Of a stretch of DNA of 64,000 nucleotides, positions 61,301-64,000 are shown one piece after another. Made by a program: the position numbers and the translations under genes. Source of the stretch: Capsicum annuum (Eukaryota > Streptophyta > Magnoliopsida > Solanales > Solanaceae); NCBI RefSeq assembly GCF_002878395.1, contig NC_061115.1:92626707-92690706 (forward strand), read 5' to 3'. The notes beneath the pieces were generated by a model that worked only from the letters and a program-made list of their open reading frames with translations, searched no databases and had not been told where the DNA came from. Each line of letters starts with the position of its first letter. Position 1 is the stretch's first letter.

Positions 61301-61650
61301 AAGGACATGATAATTTCATTTCTATTTTAGTTGTCACTTTATTTCAGTAGTTAGAGTTAGTTGGGGACATGTCCCATCAATTCCTTATTCAATTCAGTTA
61401 GAGGCTTTTGGACTAGATGTCAGATTAGATGTTCAGACTTCAGTATTTATGTTCCTTTTTGGTATTGATATACCATATTTTTCAAATATGCATTAGTATT
61501 GAACCTTATGGCCCTACAGTTCATATTTCCACATATTTTATGAGATATTATGCTGTTTACAGGTACATATATCAGTCATGGGCTAGCTTGTGGTCCTTTG
61601 GGGTCATGAGCACCGTGTAGCATTTTAGTTAAGAAAATCGGGGCATTACA
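58390..61650 (+). repeat. Array LTR L7 (last, full length)
   Basis: 3261 bp; TGTAATACCCAATATG to GGGGCATTACA, followed by the AAGAC target duplication and then the outer element's RT. It shares GAGACGAAC and CATTAAGC with L1. Hairpin at 60688-60704. Confidence 0.93.
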
Positions 61651-61655
61651 AAGAC
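61651..61655 (+). other. Right target-site duplication AAGAC of the array
   Basis: Identical to 29159-29163. Minus-strand GTCTT falls between the Gly and Leu codons of the RT block SFGLTN. Confidence 0.9.
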
Positions 61656-62740
61656 CAAAGGACATGACTAGGAATTTGAAGTGATCCTATCGAGTACAAA
61701 AGTCTATCTTCAAAATGTCATAGTCTCTGACTCTGTGGCCTGACTTTCCACATCTGAAACAAATACCACTGCCAGCTTTACAAATACCCTGATGGTGGTA
61801 GCCACAAGTCTGGCAAAGAGGATAGGTGCGGGAACTGCTAATACTTTCTTGAGACTTAAAGCTTAGTGCTCTATCTTTATTACCATTCCTAAAATTAGGA
61901 GCTGGAGCACTAGCTGAAGAAGAAGCTGGAACTGATGACTTAGGATAAAATTGAGAATGGTTTTCTCCTTCTGATTTGGGCTGACCAAAGTTGAAACTAC
62001 CTGTCCTTGCTCTCTTATTTTGTTTCTCCCATATCTTAATCATTTTCTCCTCTATCTGCTAAGCATGAGTCATAAGCCTAGATAAAGTCATGTCACTATT
62101 CAATATCGCAGACCTACACTAATTGACTACACTATCATACACCCTAGAAAAAAACTTACTCATCTTGGCCCTGCTGTCTGCATCCGCACAACGGGAATAT
62201 CTAGATAGTTAAGTAAAATTAAGAGATACACTTTCACTGTTATATTACCTGCCTGAGGTTGATGAATTCTAACACCTTAGCCTCTCTCAGCTCTAGGGGA
62301 AAGAACCTTTCTAAAAATACGGTGACAAACTCCTCCCACTCTATAGGTCCTGCATCAACAGACCTCTCTGACTTCCACTGCTCATACCAAGTATGAGAAA
62401 TATCCTATTACTAATATGCAGCTAGCTTAGTAGTTTCAATAGCTAAGACCCTTATAACATCTGTAACCTTCTGAACCTAATCTATAAATTTCTGAGGGTC
62501 CTCATCTGACTTAGAACCAAGAAAGGATGGAGAATTCATTTGGGTGAAGTCCTGAATCTTGGCTGTAGCTAATTTGGCCACTGGATTGGCCGAAATGGCA
62601 ATTAGTCATTCATTCTGAGCGGCAACTGACTGACCAAAAGTAATGAATGCAGCTCTAAACACTGCCTAAGAAATATGTTCGCCCAATGGTTCTTCAAGCT
62701 GAGGGGCTGACTGATTCCTGTTTCTTCTTTTAGGAGGCAT
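61656..62740 (-). pseudogene. gag relic fused in frame to RT, outer element
   Basis: Starts at the ATG at 62740 (MPPKRRNRNQSAPQLEEPLG), 220 bp inside the primer site. Recognisable gag parts follow: FTQMNSPSFLGSKSDEDPQ, WYEQWKSER, FLERFFPLELREAKVLEFIN, and in the open stretch 61687-62043 CQTCGYHHQGICKAGSGICF and FRCGKSGHRVRD. The zinc knuckle lacks its fourth ligand, because at HRVRDYDILK the frame passes straight into RT (DFCTR ... FLVMSFG), which ends at the array. The protease and the N-terminal RT blocks, about 1.1 kb judged against element 1, are absent. Several in-frame stops occur in the gag half. Confidence 0.85.
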
Positions 62741-62963
62741 GTTTTGTAGATGAATGGGAGAAATGGATTGGACTGAGAGATTGACTTGAAATTATGCTCA
62801 CTAGCACGACAAGAATACTGAAAGAAGGGAAACTATTACAAAAACATCTCATAGCCTCCTATACATAAATATGGCGCACAACACACACATGCATAATACT
62901 CTACTAGATGTAGCTTTCAGACTTCCTAGGGCACTATTAAACCTTAGTCTCTAATACCAAGTT
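62741..62963 (-). other. Primer site and leader of the outer element
   Basis: Minus strand AACTTGGTATTAGAG sits next to the LTR edge (tRNA-iMet primer site with two changes), followed by CCTAGGAAGTCTGAAAGCT and GTGTGTTGTGCGCC. Both phrases recur at the same place in array internal regions, e.g. CCTAGGAAGTCTGAAAGCTG at 31668. Confidence 0.88.
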
Positions 62964-64000
62964 TGTAATGTCCCGAATCTAGTAACCGAAATGCTACACG
63001 GTGCTCATGACCCCGAAGGACAACAAGCAAACCCATGACTAACATCTGTGCCTATATACTGTATGATAAACTGTATAATGCAGAAACATAAAATGAAAGG
63101 CCATAACATTCAAATTAAAACACAATATGCGATAAAATATACATCTGGGATGGAGTATAAATGCCCAAAACAAAACTGTCTAATCATACTATAGTCTGAA
63201 ATGCCTCTAAAACATAATTATCTGAATAAGGAGGTAATGGGACATATCCCCAACTAACTTTAATTAATAAATTAATTAATGAAATAATAAAGAAATGAAT
63301 ATGTCCTTGAAATATAAGGACTCATTTCTAACTCTGATTGCGGAGACTGGAATGCTACTGATGCTCTAGAGCTCATGCTTTTGAACCTATGGTATAAGTC
63401 ACTATAGCTCAAATGCGTCAGTACTTTAAATGTAAGGGTATGCATGTGAGGTAGGCTAAATACAAAGTGTTTACATACATGATCTATACTAACTGACTGA
63501 ATAATATGAACATGAGAATACATGCATGAAGACATAATTACATAATAACTGTAACTAGAGTCATGATAACATATTACTAAGTCTGAGTACTAAAAAAATA
63601 AGATACTGGTACTAAGTGACTTTATCTGATAGTATAGTTTTATATAGAACTAGCTGAGTTTTGCACTATTCTGAGTCGACTATATCTGACAAACTTAAAT
63701 TTTGTAGAACTATCTGAGTTTTATTACTGAAACTGAATGACTCTATCTGACAGTGCTAATTCTATTACTGAAACTGTAGGAAATAGTCATCTAACAGATA
63801 TGCCCCTAATACACCATTATGGCTAAGTTGGGATCCAATCTGTAACCCCAATTGGAAGGGTGTCAATACCGCGCCACTGGTAAGGATAATCATGAGTAAC
63901 TCTCATATAATTGGTAACTCTAGTAAGAATAGTGGTAACCCTTATATAACAGGCTATAATGTCTCAACCTACAATGGCTACAAAGTTATGAAATGCAAAG
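62964..64000 (-). repeat. 5' LTR of the outer element (partial)
   Basis: Edge at 62964 (TGTAATGTCCC on the plus strand, the 3' end of the LTR in element sense). Alignable to 23763 onward, for example ACACGGTGCTCATGACCCCG in both. It runs off the window, so its start and the right target duplication cannot be seen. Confidence 0.88.

Larger units (their letters stand above)
29164..61650 (+). mobile_element. LTR-sharing tandem array of a non-autonomous Ty3-type element (7 LTRs, 6 internal regions)
   Basis: Seven LTRs in one orientation alternate with six internal regions. Full units are about 6.1 kb. Each internal region in good condition starts with a tRNA-iMet primer site (AACTTGGTATCAGAGCC) and ends with TTCGAGGATGAATGTTCCC and AAGGGGGAGATAT before the next LTR. 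No gag, protease, RT or integrase could be recognised in any of them. Only the two outermost edges carry a target duplication (AAGAC), so this is one insertion event, not seven. The host of the insertion is the RT of a related element in opposite orientation. Confidence 0.92.
23763..64000 (-). mobile_element. Outer Ty3/gypsy chromovirus element, interrupted and cut by window edge
   Basis: Minus-strand element: 5' LTR from 62964 beyond the window end, primer site and leader, gag, a gag-RT fusion, RT/RH/INT/chromodomain, polypurine tract, 3' LTR 23763-26335. Its own internal DNA amounts to only 2828 + 1308 bp, because a 32.5 kb plus-strand array (29164-61650) sits inside its RT. Removing the array and one AAGAC copy restores a continuous RT reading frame across the insertion point. 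Confidence 0.92.

Overview
This 64 kb window is plant heterochromatin made almost entirely of nested, decayed LTR retrotransposons. I found no intact cellular gene, tRNA, rRNA or CRISPR array. The recognisable proteins are Ty3/gypsy chromovirus gag-pol fragments with a chromodomain-type C-terminus. By recollection of family style they fit the Tekay/Del clade. The LTR termini (TGTAATACCCC...TTACA), the initiator-Met tRNA primer site (TGGTATCAGAGC) and the pre-LTR purine tract (AAGGGGGAGATAT) are of a kind common in Solanaceae. A nightshade-family genome (pepper, tomato, tobacco or similar) is my inference; no database was searched.

Layout. (1) 1-9453: a minus-strand Ty3 element with two ~2.08 kb LTRs (231-2312 and 7370-9453) and a full but stop-riddled gag-PR-RT-RH-INT-chromodomain region between them. 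Its left LTR runs straight into a second primer-site/leader region at 1-230, so a further copy seems to share that LTR. (2) 9454-10620: plus-strand relic of the integrase C-terminus and chromodomain of another Ty3 element, followed by decayed sequence. (3) 11911-14644: solo LTR of the family that builds the later array. (4) 14645-23762: AT-rich fossil zone with an Athila/Tat-like LTR (16387-17691), decayed Ty3 LTR sequence, and a plus-strand primer site, leader and protease relic (about 21180-22260). (5) 23763 to beyond 64000: a large minus-strand Ty3 element (the 'outer' element) with its 3' LTR at 23763-26335 and its 5' LTR from 62964 off the window edge.

The main feature lies inside the outer element. 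At 29164-61650 a 32.5 kb block interrupts its reverse transcriptase and is flanked by a 5-bp target duplication, AAGAC (29159-29163 and 61651-61655). The block is a head-to-tail, LTR-sharing array, L1-int1-L2-int2-L3-int3-L4-int4-L5-int5-L6-int6-L7. All units are on the plus strand with a ~6.1 kb period (LTR ~3.25 kb, internal region ~2.8 kb). No internal LTR has its own target duplication, so the array behaves as one insertion amplified by unequal LTR-LTR recombination, or inserted already multimeric. The internal region carries no recognisable gag or pol. Its leader, its 3' end and its LTRs resemble the outer element, so it looks like a non-autonomous derivative of the same lineage. Several units are chimeric at recombination junctions (about 44208, 47727, 50271 and 57998), and L1 has a ~0.8 kb deletion near 29458.

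Nothing here is likely to make functional protein today. The interest lies in the array's architecture, the iterated LTR motifs, a short ORF recurring at the gag position of the array units, and an in-frame gag-RT deletion fusion in the outer element.
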